Assembly: GCF_030816715.1 (NCBI RefSeq)
Contig: NZ_JAUSYH010000001.1
Coordinates: 6,386,001-6,450,000, forward strand
From: Streptomyces achromogenes
GTDB taxonomy: Bacteria > Actinomycetota > Actinomycetes > Streptomycetales > Streptomycetaceae
Direction of reading: 5' to 3'
DNA length: 64,000 bases
A program made the position numbers and the translations under genes. Position 1 is the first letter of the stretch; each line of letters starts with the position of its first letter. Positions 16,200 to 23,264 of this stretch are shown in pieces. The notes under the pieces were generated by a model. That model saw only the letters and a list, made by a program, of their open reading frames with translations, had not been told where the DNA came from and did not search any database.

Positions 16200-18044
16200 T
16201 TGACCACCGCCCCCCAGTCCACCGCCGATCTCCTGGATCACCCCGATCCGCACACGGCGGCCCAGGCCGCCGCCGTGGAGAACCTGCTGCGCTGCTGGGT
16301 GCGCGAGGCCGGCCTGTCCGCACCCGCCGACGGCTTCCTCCGGGTGCCGCTGCCCGCCAGCGGGGTCGCGCTGCTGGCACCCGTCCTCTACTGGTCGCCG
16401 ACGGGCATGCACCGCTTCGGCCTGCCCCGCCTGGCGGGCGCGCCCGAGCACACCCCGCCCGTGGACGCCGTGATGGTCGCCGCCCTGCTGGCCCGCGAGG
16501 CCACCCCGGCCTACGGCCGGACCGGCCCGCCCCGCGACGGCGGCGAAGCCCGGCAGGTCACCGCCGACGGCGAAGGCGCCGACCTCGTGGCACGCGTCGC
16601 CGACTCCGTCCGCCGCACAGCCGCCTTCATCGGCGAGCGCCGGGAACGCCCCGCCGACGCTCCCGACCTGTTCCTCGCCGCCGAGCAGGCGCTGGTGCTC
16701 GGGCATCCGCTGCACCCGACCCCGAAGAGCCGCGAAGGGCTCTCGGACGGTGACGCGCGCCTGTACTCGCCCGAGGCACGCGGCGCGTTCCCCCTGCACT
16801 GGCTCGCCGTCGCCCCGTCCGTGCTGGCCACCGACTCCGCCTGGACCGAGGGCGGCCGCCCCGTCCCCGCCGCCGTGCTGACGGCCCGGCTCGCCGGCCC
16901 CGGCCTGCCGCTGCCCGACGGCTTCGCGGCCCTGCCGATGCATCCCTGGCAACTGCGTGAAGCGCTTCGCCGCCCGGAGATCCGGGCACTCCTCGACGCC
17001 GGACTGCTCCGGGACCTCGGCGCCCACGGCCTGCCCTGGCACCCGACCTCCTCCGTGCGCACCGTCCATCGCTCCGGCGCCGCCGCGATGCTCAAACTGT
17101 CTCTGGGAGTGCGCATCACCAACTCCCGGCGCGAGAACCTCCGCAAGGAACTCCACCGCGGTGTCGAGGTGCACCGACTGCTGCGCGCCGGCCTGGCCGG
17201 CCGGTGGCGGGCCGCGCACCCCGGCTTCGACATCGTCCGGGACCCGGCCTGGCTCGCCGTCGACGGCCCGGACGGCCTCCCGCTGACGGGGCTCGACGTG
17301 GTGATCCGCCACAACCCGTTCGCCCCGGCGGACGACGTCGCCTGCCTCGCCGGTCTCGTCGCACCCCGACCGCACGGCCCGCGGACGGACGCCGCCGCGA
17401 CCACCCCGGACCCGGCCGCCGTCCCCCGCTCCCGGCTGGCCTCGATCGTCCACCGCCTCGCCCGACGGACCGGCCGGACGCCCGGGGCGGTCGCCGCCGA
17501 GTGGTTCCTGCGCTACCTGGAACGGGTCGTCCGTCCCGTCCTGTGGCTCGACGGCGAGGCGGGGATCGCGCTGGAGGCGCACCAGCAGAACACCCTTCTC
17601 CTGCTGGACGCCGACGGCTGGCCCACGGGGGGCCGCTACCGCGACAACCAGGGCTACTACTTCCGCGAGTCCCGCCGCGCGGACCTCGCCGCCCGGCTGC
17701 CCGGGATCGGCGAGGCCAGCGACACCTTCGTCGCCGACGAGATCACCGACGAGCGCTTCTGCTACTACCTGGGGATCAACAACGTCCTCGGACTCGTCGG
17801 CGCGTTCGGCTCGCAGCGGCTCGCCCACGAACGACTGCTGCTCGCCGCCTTCCGGCGCTTCCTCGCGGACGCCGCCCGCGGCCCGGGCCGGCTGCGCAGT
17901 TCGCTGCCCGCGCGGCTGCTGGACTCGCGCGTCCTGCGCTGCAAGGCCAATCTCCTCACCCGGCTGCACGGCCTCGACGAACTCGTCGGACCGGTGGACA
18001 CCCAGTCCGTCTACGTCACCGTCCCCAATCCCCTGCGCCCCTGA
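16200..18044 (+). CDS. IucA/IucC-family (NIS) siderophore synthetase
   Basis: This protein is an ATP-dependent NRPS-independent siderophore synthetase, which joins a carboxylate to an amine or hydroxylamine. From the TTG at 16200 it is 614 aa. The TTG was chosen for the AGGAG site 5 nt upstream; a GTG at 16128 would add 24 residues. Family motifs include 'GHPLHPTPKSREG', 'PMHPWQ', 'HPTSSVRTV' with the nearby KLSLGVRITNSRR, 'EAHQQNTLL' and 'RDNQGYYF'. The ferric reductase/IucC C-terminal region is present. It is followed by a GNAT acyltransferase gene, but no lysine/ornithine monooxygenase or decarboxylase is in the window, so the product cannot be named. Cytoplasmic. Confidence 0.9.
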   Translation: MTTAPQSTADLLDHPDPHTAAQAAAVENLLRCWVREAGLSAPADGFLRVPLPASGVALLAPVLYWSPTGMHRFGLPRLAGAPEHTPPVDAVMVAALLAREATPAYGRTGPPRDGGEARQVTADGEGADLVARVADSVRRTAAFIGERRERPADAPDLFLAAEQALVLGHPLHPTPKSREGLSDGDARLYSPEARGAFPLHWLAVAPSVLATDSAWTEGGRPVPAAVLTARLAGPGLPLPDGFAALPMHPWQLREALRRPEIRALLDAGLLRDLGAHGLPWHPTSSVRTVHRSGAAAMLKLSLGVRITNSRRENLRKELHRGVEVHRLLRAGLAGRWRAAHPGFDIVRDPAWLAVDGPDGLPLTGLDVVIRHNPFAPADDVACLAGLVAPRPHGPRTDAAATTPDPAAVPRSRLASIVHRLARRTGRTPGAVAAEWFLRYLERVVRPVLWLDGEAGIALEAHQQNTLLLLDADGWPTGGRYRDNQGYYFRESRRADLAARLPGIGEASDTFVADEITDERFCYYLGINNVLGLVGAFGSQRLAHERLLLAAFRRFLADAARGPGRLRSSLPARLLDSRVLRCKANLLTRLHGLDELVGPVDTQSVYVTVPNPLRP

Positions 18045-18105
18045 ACCGGGCGCCCGCCTGCCGCTCGCCGTCGCCTGCCGTGCGTCCGCCTGAGAGGAGC
18101 CCGCC

Positions 18106-18735
18106 GTGCGGTCCGTCGACACCGGAACCGGAACCGGAGCCGGAGCCCGCCCCGCGCGCGCCCCCGTCCCCGCCTTCCGGGTCGGTGACTGGGAGGCGGC
18201 CCGGACGTCGGTGGGCGCGTTCCGACTCGTCCCCGTGCACGTCGAGCGGGACCTGTCGCTCGTCGGCCGGTGGATGAACGACCCCGCTGTCGCGGCCTTC
18301 TGGGAACTGGCGGGACCCGAACGCGTCACCGCGCGACACCTGCGCGCACAACTCGCCGCCGACGGGCACAGCGTCCCGTGCCTCGGTGTGCTGGAGGGGC
18401 GGCCCATGAGCTACTGGGAGATCTACCGGGCCGATCTCGATCCGCTGGCCGGCCACTACCCGGCCCGGCCGTACGACACCGGGATCCACCTGCTCATCGG
18501 CGGTGCCGCCGACCGGGGGCGGGGGCTCGGGAGCCTGCTGCTGCGCGCCGTCGCCGACCTCGTCCTGGCCGGATCGCCCGCCTGTGCCCGAGTGGTCGCC
18601 GAGCCCGACCTGCGCAACGTCCCGTCCGTCGCCGCGTTTCTGAGCGCCGGCTTCCGGTTCTTCACCGAGCTGGACCTTCCCGCCAAACGGGCCGCCCTCA
18701 TGGTCCGGGACCGGAGCCTGCGTGATCTGCTGTGA
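18106..18735 (+). CDS. GNAT N-acyltransferase, siderophore type (IucB/RhbD-like)
   Basis: This 209-aa protein matches the AlcB/IucB-type GNAT domain that acylates N-hydroxy-diamines in hydroxamate siderophore assembly. Motifs: 'RWMNDPAVAAFWELAGP', 'SYWEIYRADLDPLAGHY', 'YDTGIHLLIGGAADRGRGLG' (acyl-CoA loop) and 'PDLRNVPSVAAFLSAGF'. The first 30 residues are a Gly/Ala/Arg-rich extension. GTG 18106 follows a GAGAGGAG site. It lies 61 bp after the NIS synthetase gene and probably shares its transcript. The acyl group transferred cannot be told from sequence. Confidence 0.88.
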   Translation: MRSVDTGTGTGAGARPARAPVPAFRVGDWEAARTSVGAFRLVPVHVERDLSLVGRWMNDPAVAAFWELAGPERVTARHLRAQLAADGHSVPCLGVLEGRPMSYWEIYRADLDPLAGHYPARPYDTGIHLLIGGAADRGRGLGSLLLRAVADLVLAGSPACARVVAEPDLRNVPSVAAFLSAGFRFFTELDLPAKRAALMVRDRSLRDLL

Positions 18736-18932
18736 CCCCCTCACCGGCCTTCGGCTGTCCTCAGAGGTCGGGACTGGTCGCCCGTTGGACTTCGACCGGT
18801 CACTTCCCGCCCCGGACCGCTCACCTTCGTCCGCCTCACCTTCCCGCAGCGAGAGGCCACCGCCTTGATCCCTTCCCTCCCGTCCGCCTCGAGCGCCCGA
18901 TTGTCAGTGCCGCGCCGTAGGGTGGTCGCGCT

Positions 18933-20915
18933 ATGACGAAGCCCTCACTCCCCGAACTCCTGCATGCCGCCGTCGCCGCCGTCGGCGGCACGGAGCGCCC
19001 CGGCCAGGTGACCATGGCCGAAGCCGTCGCCGAGGCGATCGACGACGGCTCCCATCTGCTGGTCCAGGCCGGCACCGGCACCGGAAAGTCGCTCGGGTAC
19101 CTCGTGCCCGCGCTCGCCCACGGGGAGCGCGTCGTGGTGGCGACCGCCACGCTGGCCCTGCAGCGCCAGCTCGTGGAGCGGGACCTGCCGCGCACGGTCG
19201 AGGCGCTGCACCCGCTGCTGCGCCGCCGCCCGGAGTTCGCCATGCTCAAGGGCAGGTCGAACTACCTGTGTCTGCACCGGCTCCACGAAGGCGTCCCGCA
19301 GGACGAGGAGGAAGGCCTCTTCGACCAGTTCGAGGCCGCCGCGCCCACCAGCAAGCTGGGCCAGGACCTGCTGCGGCTGCGGGACTGGTCGGACGAGACA
19401 GAGTCCGGCGACCGCGACGACCTGACCCCGGGCGTGTCCGACCGGGCCTGGGCGCAGATCTCGGTCTCCTCCCGGGAGTGCCTGGGCGCGACGAAGTGCG
19501 CGTACGGCGCCGAGTGCTTCGCGGAGATGGCCCGCGAGCGCGCCAAACTGGCCGAGGTCGTCGTCACCAACCACGCCCTCCTCGCCATCGACGCCATCGA
19601 GGGCGCCCCCGTCCTTCCGCAGCACGAAGTGCTGATCGTCGACGAGGCGCACGAGCTGGTCTCACGGGTCACCGGCGTCGCGACCGGCGAGCTCACCCCC
19701 GGCCAGGTCAACCGCGCCGTACGCCGGGCGGCGAAGCTGGTCGACGAGAAGGCCGCCGACCAGCTGCAGACGGCCGCCGAGGGCTTCGAGCGACTGATGG
19801 AGCTGGCGCTGCCGGGCCGTCTGGAGGAGATCCCGGAGGACCTCGGCTACGCGCTGATGGCGCTGCGCGACGCCGCGCGGACCGTCATCTCCGCCATCGG
19901 ATCGACCCGTGACAAGTCCGTCCAGGACGAGGACGCGGTCCGCAAACAGGCGCTGGCCTCGGTCGAGTCGGTGCACGACGTGGCGGAGCGGATCACCAAC
20001 GGATCCGAGTGGGACGTCGTCTGGTACGAGCGGCACGACCGTTTCGGCGCGTCGCTGCGGGTCGCTCCGATGTCGGTGTCGGGTCTGCTGCGGGAGAAGC
20101 TCTTCACCGACCGCTCCGTCACCCTCGCCTCGGCGACGCTGAAGCTGGGCGGAGACTTCAACGGGGTGGGCGCGTCGATGGGGCTGGCCCCGGAGGGCAC
20201 GGAGGGGGAGGACGTCCCGCAGTGGAAGGGCATCGACGTCGGCTCGCCCTTCGACTACCGCAAGCAGGGCATCCTGTACGTCGCCAGACACCTCGCGCGC
20301 CCCGCGCGGGACGGCGACCGCGGCGACATGCTCGACGAGCTGACCGAACTGATCCAGGCTGCAGGCGGCCGCACCCTGGGCCTCTTCTCCTCCATGCGTG
20401 CGGCGCAGCTCGCGGCCGAGGAACTGCGCGTGCGCATCCCCGAGTTCCCCATCCTGCTCCAGGGCGAGGAGACGCTCGGCGAGCTGATCAAGAACTTCTC
20501 GGCGGATCCGCAGACCTGTCTCTTCGGCACACTGTCGCTGTGGCAGGGCGTCGACGTCCCCGGCCCCAGCTGCCAGCTGGTCGTCATGGACAAGATCCCG
20601 TTCCCGCGCCCCGACGACCCCCTCATGAGCGCGCGCCAGAAGGCGGTGGAAGAGGCCGGCGGCAACGGCTTCATGGCCGTGGCGGCCACGCACGCGGCAC
20701 TGCTCATGGCACAGGGGGCGGGCCGCCTCGTCCGGGCGTCGGGGGACCGCGGGGTCGTCGCCGTCCTGGACCAGCGGCTGGCGACGGCCCGCTACGGCAG
20801 CTATCTCAAGGCGTCCCTGCCTGACTTCTGGTACACCACCGACCCCCACCAGGTCCGCAGGTCGCTGGCGGCGATCGACGCGAAGGCGAAGCAGGCGGAG
20901 GCAGAGACGGAATAG
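18933..20915 (+). CDS. dinG: DinG-family ATP-dependent DNA helicase
   Basis: This is a 5'-3' superfamily 2 helicase with an iron-sulphur cluster (XPD/DinG group), 660 aa. Walker A is QAGTGTGKS (about 45-53) and the Walker B/DEAH box is at 237-240. Cluster cysteines are likely C113 (after the NYL motif) and C183, C189, C195 in ECLGATKCAYGAECF. The C-terminal half holds the 'LGLFSSMRAAQ' and 'SLWQGVDVPG' motifs. DinG proteins resolve R-loops and repair intermediates. lexA converges from the other side. I see no clear SOS box in the 197 bp upstream. Confidence 0.93.
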   Translation: MTKPSLPELLHAAVAAVGGTERPGQVTMAEAVAEAIDDGSHLLVQAGTGTGKSLGYLVPALAHGERVVVATATLALQRQLVERDLPRTVEALHPLLRRRPEFAMLKGRSNYLCLHRLHEGVPQDEEEGLFDQFEAAAPTSKLGQDLLRLRDWSDETESGDRDDLTPGVSDRAWAQISVSSRECLGATKCAYGAECFAEMARERAKLAEVVVTNHALLAIDAIEGAPVLPQHEVLIVDEAHELVSRVTGVATGELTPGQVNRAVRRAAKLVDEKAADQLQTAAEGFERLMELALPGRLEEIPEDLGYALMALRDAARTVISAIGSTRDKSVQDEDAVRKQALASVESVHDVAERITNGSEWDVVWYERHDRFGASLRVAPMSVSGLLREKLFTDRSVTLASATLKLGGDFNGVGASMGLAPEGTEGEDVPQWKGIDVGSPFDYRKQGILYVARHLARPARDGDRGDMLDELTELIQAAGGRTLGLFSSMRAAQLAAEELRVRIPEFPILLQGEETLGELIKNFSADPQTCLFGTLSLWQGVDVPGPSCQLVVMDKIPFPRPDDPLMSARQKAVEEAGGNGFMAVAATHAALLMAQGAGRLVRASGDRGVVAVLDQRLATARYGSYLKASLPDFWYTTDPHQVRRSLAAIDAKAKQAEAETE

Positions 20916-20944
20916 GCCCTGTTGAACAGGCCCCGACTGGTGAA

Positions 20945-21012
20945 CGCCCGGGCCCTTCGGGGACCCGGGCGCAGCACAGGGCCCCGGAATCGGCGCAGGG
21001 ATCCCGGGGCCC
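20945..21012. terminator. Two hairpins between dinG and lexA
   Basis: Hairpin one (20945-20971) pairs CGCCCGGG-CCC with GGG-A-CCCGGGCG around a very stable TTCG tetraloop. Hairpin two pairs GGGCCCCGG (20979-20987) with CCGGGGCCC (21004-21012). Together they can terminate both converging genes. Confidence 0.8.
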
Positions 21013-21049
21013 AGTCAGGGGGACGGGGAAGGCCCGTCCGTCGCCGTGT

Positions 21050-21829
21050 TCAGACGCGGCGGAGTACGGCCACCACCTTGCCGAGGATCGTCGCGTCGTC
21101 GCCGGGGATCGGCTCGTAGGCGGCGTTGTGGGGGAGCAGCCACACATGGCCGTCCTCGCGCTTGAAGCGCTTCACGGTGGCCTCGCCGTCCAGCATCGCG
21201 GCCACGATGTCGCCGTTCTCCGCGACGGGCTGGCGGCGTACGGTGACCCAGTCGCCGTCGCAGATCGCGGCTTCGATCATCGAGTCGCCGACGACCTTCA
21301 GCACGAACAGCTCGCCGTCGCCGACCAGCTGCCTCGGGAGCGGGAAGACGTCCTCCACCGATTCCTCGGCGAGGATCGGACCGCCGGCGGCGATACGCCC
21401 GACCAGCGGGACGTACGACGCGGCGGGCTTGCCGGCGGTGTCCGTGGGCTGCACCGAGGCCGCCTGGTCGGAGCCTCGCACCTCGTACGCGCGCGGGCGG
21501 TGCGGGTCACGGCGCAGGAAGCCCTTGCGCTCCAGTGCCATCAGCTGGTGCGCGACCGAGGAGGTGCTGGACAGGCCGACCGCCTGGCCGATCTCCCGCA
21601 TCGACGGCGGGTAGCCGCGCCGCTGTACGGAATCCCTGATGACCTCGATCACCCGGCGCTGTCGGTCCGTGAGTCCCGAGCTGTCCGCGCGGATGCCTGG
21701 AGGTCGGCCCGGCAGGGAACGCTTGTGTCCCTCGGGATTCATGGCTTCGTTCATCGCATGCACCGGCTCGAGTCGGCCCTGGGAGCGGTCCTGGGCAGTG
21801 ATGGTGGCACTGTCTGCGGTGGTGGTCAC
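21050..21829 (-). CDS. lexA: SOS-response repressor LexA
   Basis: LexA represses DNA-damage genes and cleaves itself when RecA filaments form. It is 259 aa from GTG 21829, behind a GAGAGGGG site. The winged HTH ('GYPPSMREIGQAVGLSSTSSVAHQL') is followed by a Pro/Thr hinge, the Ala-Gly cleavage site in 'GRIAAGGPI', the catalytic Ser in VVGDSMIEAAICDGD and the Lys in 'DGEATVKRF'. The 35-residue extension before the HTH is typical of streptomycete LexA. A LexA box sits 60 bp upstream, so it should be autoregulated. Confidence 0.96.
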   Translation of the reverse strand: MTTTADSATITAQDRSQGRLEPVHAMNEAMNPEGHKRSLPGRPPGIRADSSGLTDRQRRVIEVIRDSVQRRGYPPSMREIGQAVGLSSTSSVAHQLMALERKGFLRRDPHRPRAYEVRGSDQAASVQPTDTAGKPAASYVPLVGRIAAGGPILAEESVEDVFPLPRQLVGDGELFVLKVVGDSMIEAAICDGDWVTVRRQPVAENGDIVAAMLDGEATVKRFKREDGHVWLLPHNAAYEPIPGDDATILGKVVAVLRRV

Positions 21830-21889
21830 GTCGGCCCCTCTCGGTTGTCTCCCTGCTGGACAACGGTAGTGGCTTTCGAAAGGTTGCGC

Positions 21890-21903
21890 CAAACACACGT
21901 TCG
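21890..21903. promoter_or_regulatory. LexA-binding SOS box upstream of lexA
   Basis: CAAACACACGTTCG fits the actinobacterial/Bacillus-type SOS palindrome CGAAC-N4-GTTCG with one mismatch (GTTTG on the lexA strand). Its distance of about 60 bp from the lexA start is right for autorepression. Confidence 0.8.
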
Positions 21904-22512
21904 AGTGAAAAAGCGCGGATCGCCTGACTTGATCACGTGTCGCGGTGTATGGCTGACGCGGGTTCCCGGCGGATGGGCGAGGTCGTCGTCGCACCCGTTG
22001 TTGTAGTCTTCACCGCCGGAGTCGACGACCTTGTGAGGCGCGGCCCCAGTCTGCCATCCGGCCCCCCGTCGATCAGGGACGGGCCCCGCTCTGCGCGAGA
22101 GTCCCACCGCTCCTCCTTGTGGCGCTCACGGTATCGCCGCACGGGCCACGGCGATACGGCCACACGCGCGTGACGGCATCGGGTCCGCGCGAGGCCGCGC
22201 GTGCGTCCGTGTGTGCGCGCGTGCCCGGCGGGCATGCGGACGGGCGGGCGGACGGCCGGGTTTGTGCAGGCCGTTTCGAGTGCTCGGCGTGACCGTCGAA
22301 ACGCGTGCGGTGAGATCGTCGACGCGACACGCGATGCGGCCTGGTTGTATGAGCCAATCCCTACATCTAGTGGTTGGATTACGGCAGCGGCCCAGAAGTT
22401 GTGGTCCCCGGTGTCTTCGGATGCTCATGGATCCCCTATGCTTGGGGCTGCTTCGAGGGGCCCGTGAGGCCTGGCGAGGCCATGGAGTCTGCTGTGAGGA
22501 GGGTTGGAGTAC
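21904..22512. other. Long lexA-nrdR divergent intergenic region
   Basis: About 600 bp without a supported gene. It holds a 9-bp inverted repeat GTATCGCCG/CGGCGATAC (22131-22157), a GTGCG/CGGGC-rich simple-sequence stretch (about 22190-22260), and near 22359 a candidate NrdR box. I see no cobalamin riboswitch features, although nrdJ encodes a B12 enzyme. Confidence 0.45.
22359..22373. promoter_or_regulatory. Candidate NrdR box
   Basis: CCCTACATCTAGTGG resembles the 16-bp NrdR operator core (acaCwAtATaTwGtgt). It lies about 140 bp before nrdR, so autoregulation of the nrdR-nrdJ unit is plausible. The usual second tandem box was not found with confidence. Confidence 0.5.
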
Positions 22513-23100
22513 ATGCACTGCCCCTTCTGCAGGCACCCCGACAGCCGTGTGGTCGACAGTCGGACCACGGACGACGGCACGTCGATCCGTCGGCGCCGCC
22601 AGTGCCCTGACTGCTCCCGTCGGTTCACGACCGTGGAGACGTGCTCGCTGATGGTGGTGAAGCGGTCCGGAGTCACCGAACCGTTCAGCCGTGCGAAGGT
22701 CATCAACGGCGTGCGCAAGGCATGCCAGGGGCGGCCGGTCACCGAGGATGCTCTCGCTCAGCTCGGCCAGCGGGTCGAGGAAGCGGTGCGGGCCACCGGA
22801 AGCGCCGAGTTGACCACCCATGACGTGGGGCTGGCCATACTCGGTCCGCTGCAGGAACTCGATCTCGTCGCCTATCTGCGCTTCGCCTCCGTCTACCGGG
22901 CGTTCGACTCGCTCGAGGACTTCGAGGCCGCCGTCGCGGAACTCAGGCGCGGGCCGGGAGGGTTCGACGCGGACGACGACGACCGCGCGGACGACGCCCG
23001 GGCCGAGGACGACACAGGAGCCGTCGCGGGGAGCCAGGAAGACGGCGGCGGGCCGGGAGGGACCGTGCAGGTCCCCGAGCCCGCACACGCCACCGACTGA
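22513..23100 (+). CDS. nrdR: Transcriptional repressor NrdR
   Basis: NrdR is a Zn-ribbon plus ATP-cone repressor that senses ATP/dATP and controls ribonucleotide reductase genes. From ATG 22513 (GAGGAGGG site) it is 195 aa. The zinc ribbon has CPFC (residues 3-6) and CPDC, and the ATP-cone begins 'VVKRSGVTEPFSRAKVINGVRKAC'. The family is usually about 150 aa. The extra C-terminal 45 residues are very acidic (DADDDDRADD...) and probably disordered. nrdJ lies 164 bp downstream on the same strand, as in other streptomycetes. Confidence 0.95.
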   Translation: MHCPFCRHPDSRVVDSRTTDDGTSIRRRRQCPDCSRRFTTVETCSLMVVKRSGVTEPFSRAKVINGVRKACQGRPVTEDALAQLGQRVEEAVRATGSAELTTHDVGLAILGPLQELDLVAYLRFASVYRAFDSLEDFEAAVAELRRGPGGFDADDDDRADDARAEDDTGAVAGSQEDGGGPGGTVQVPEPAHATD

Positions 23101-23264
23101 CCGACGGGCCGGAACCGGACTCACGAGTCCGGGCGGCCGGTGCGGCGGCGGACGAAGACCTGCTGTGGGCGGTGGCGCGTGGACGCCCGCAGCACCAGAC
23201 AGAACAACGTGCCACGGGAACAACGTGGCATTTCAGGGCGTTTTCGCCCGCAGAGGGAGGCGGC

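Noticed and set aside
21826..22107. 93-codon minus-strand ORF upstream of lexA
   Set aside because: It overlaps the SOS box and lexA promoter, has no clear ribosome-binding site and no recognisable domain.
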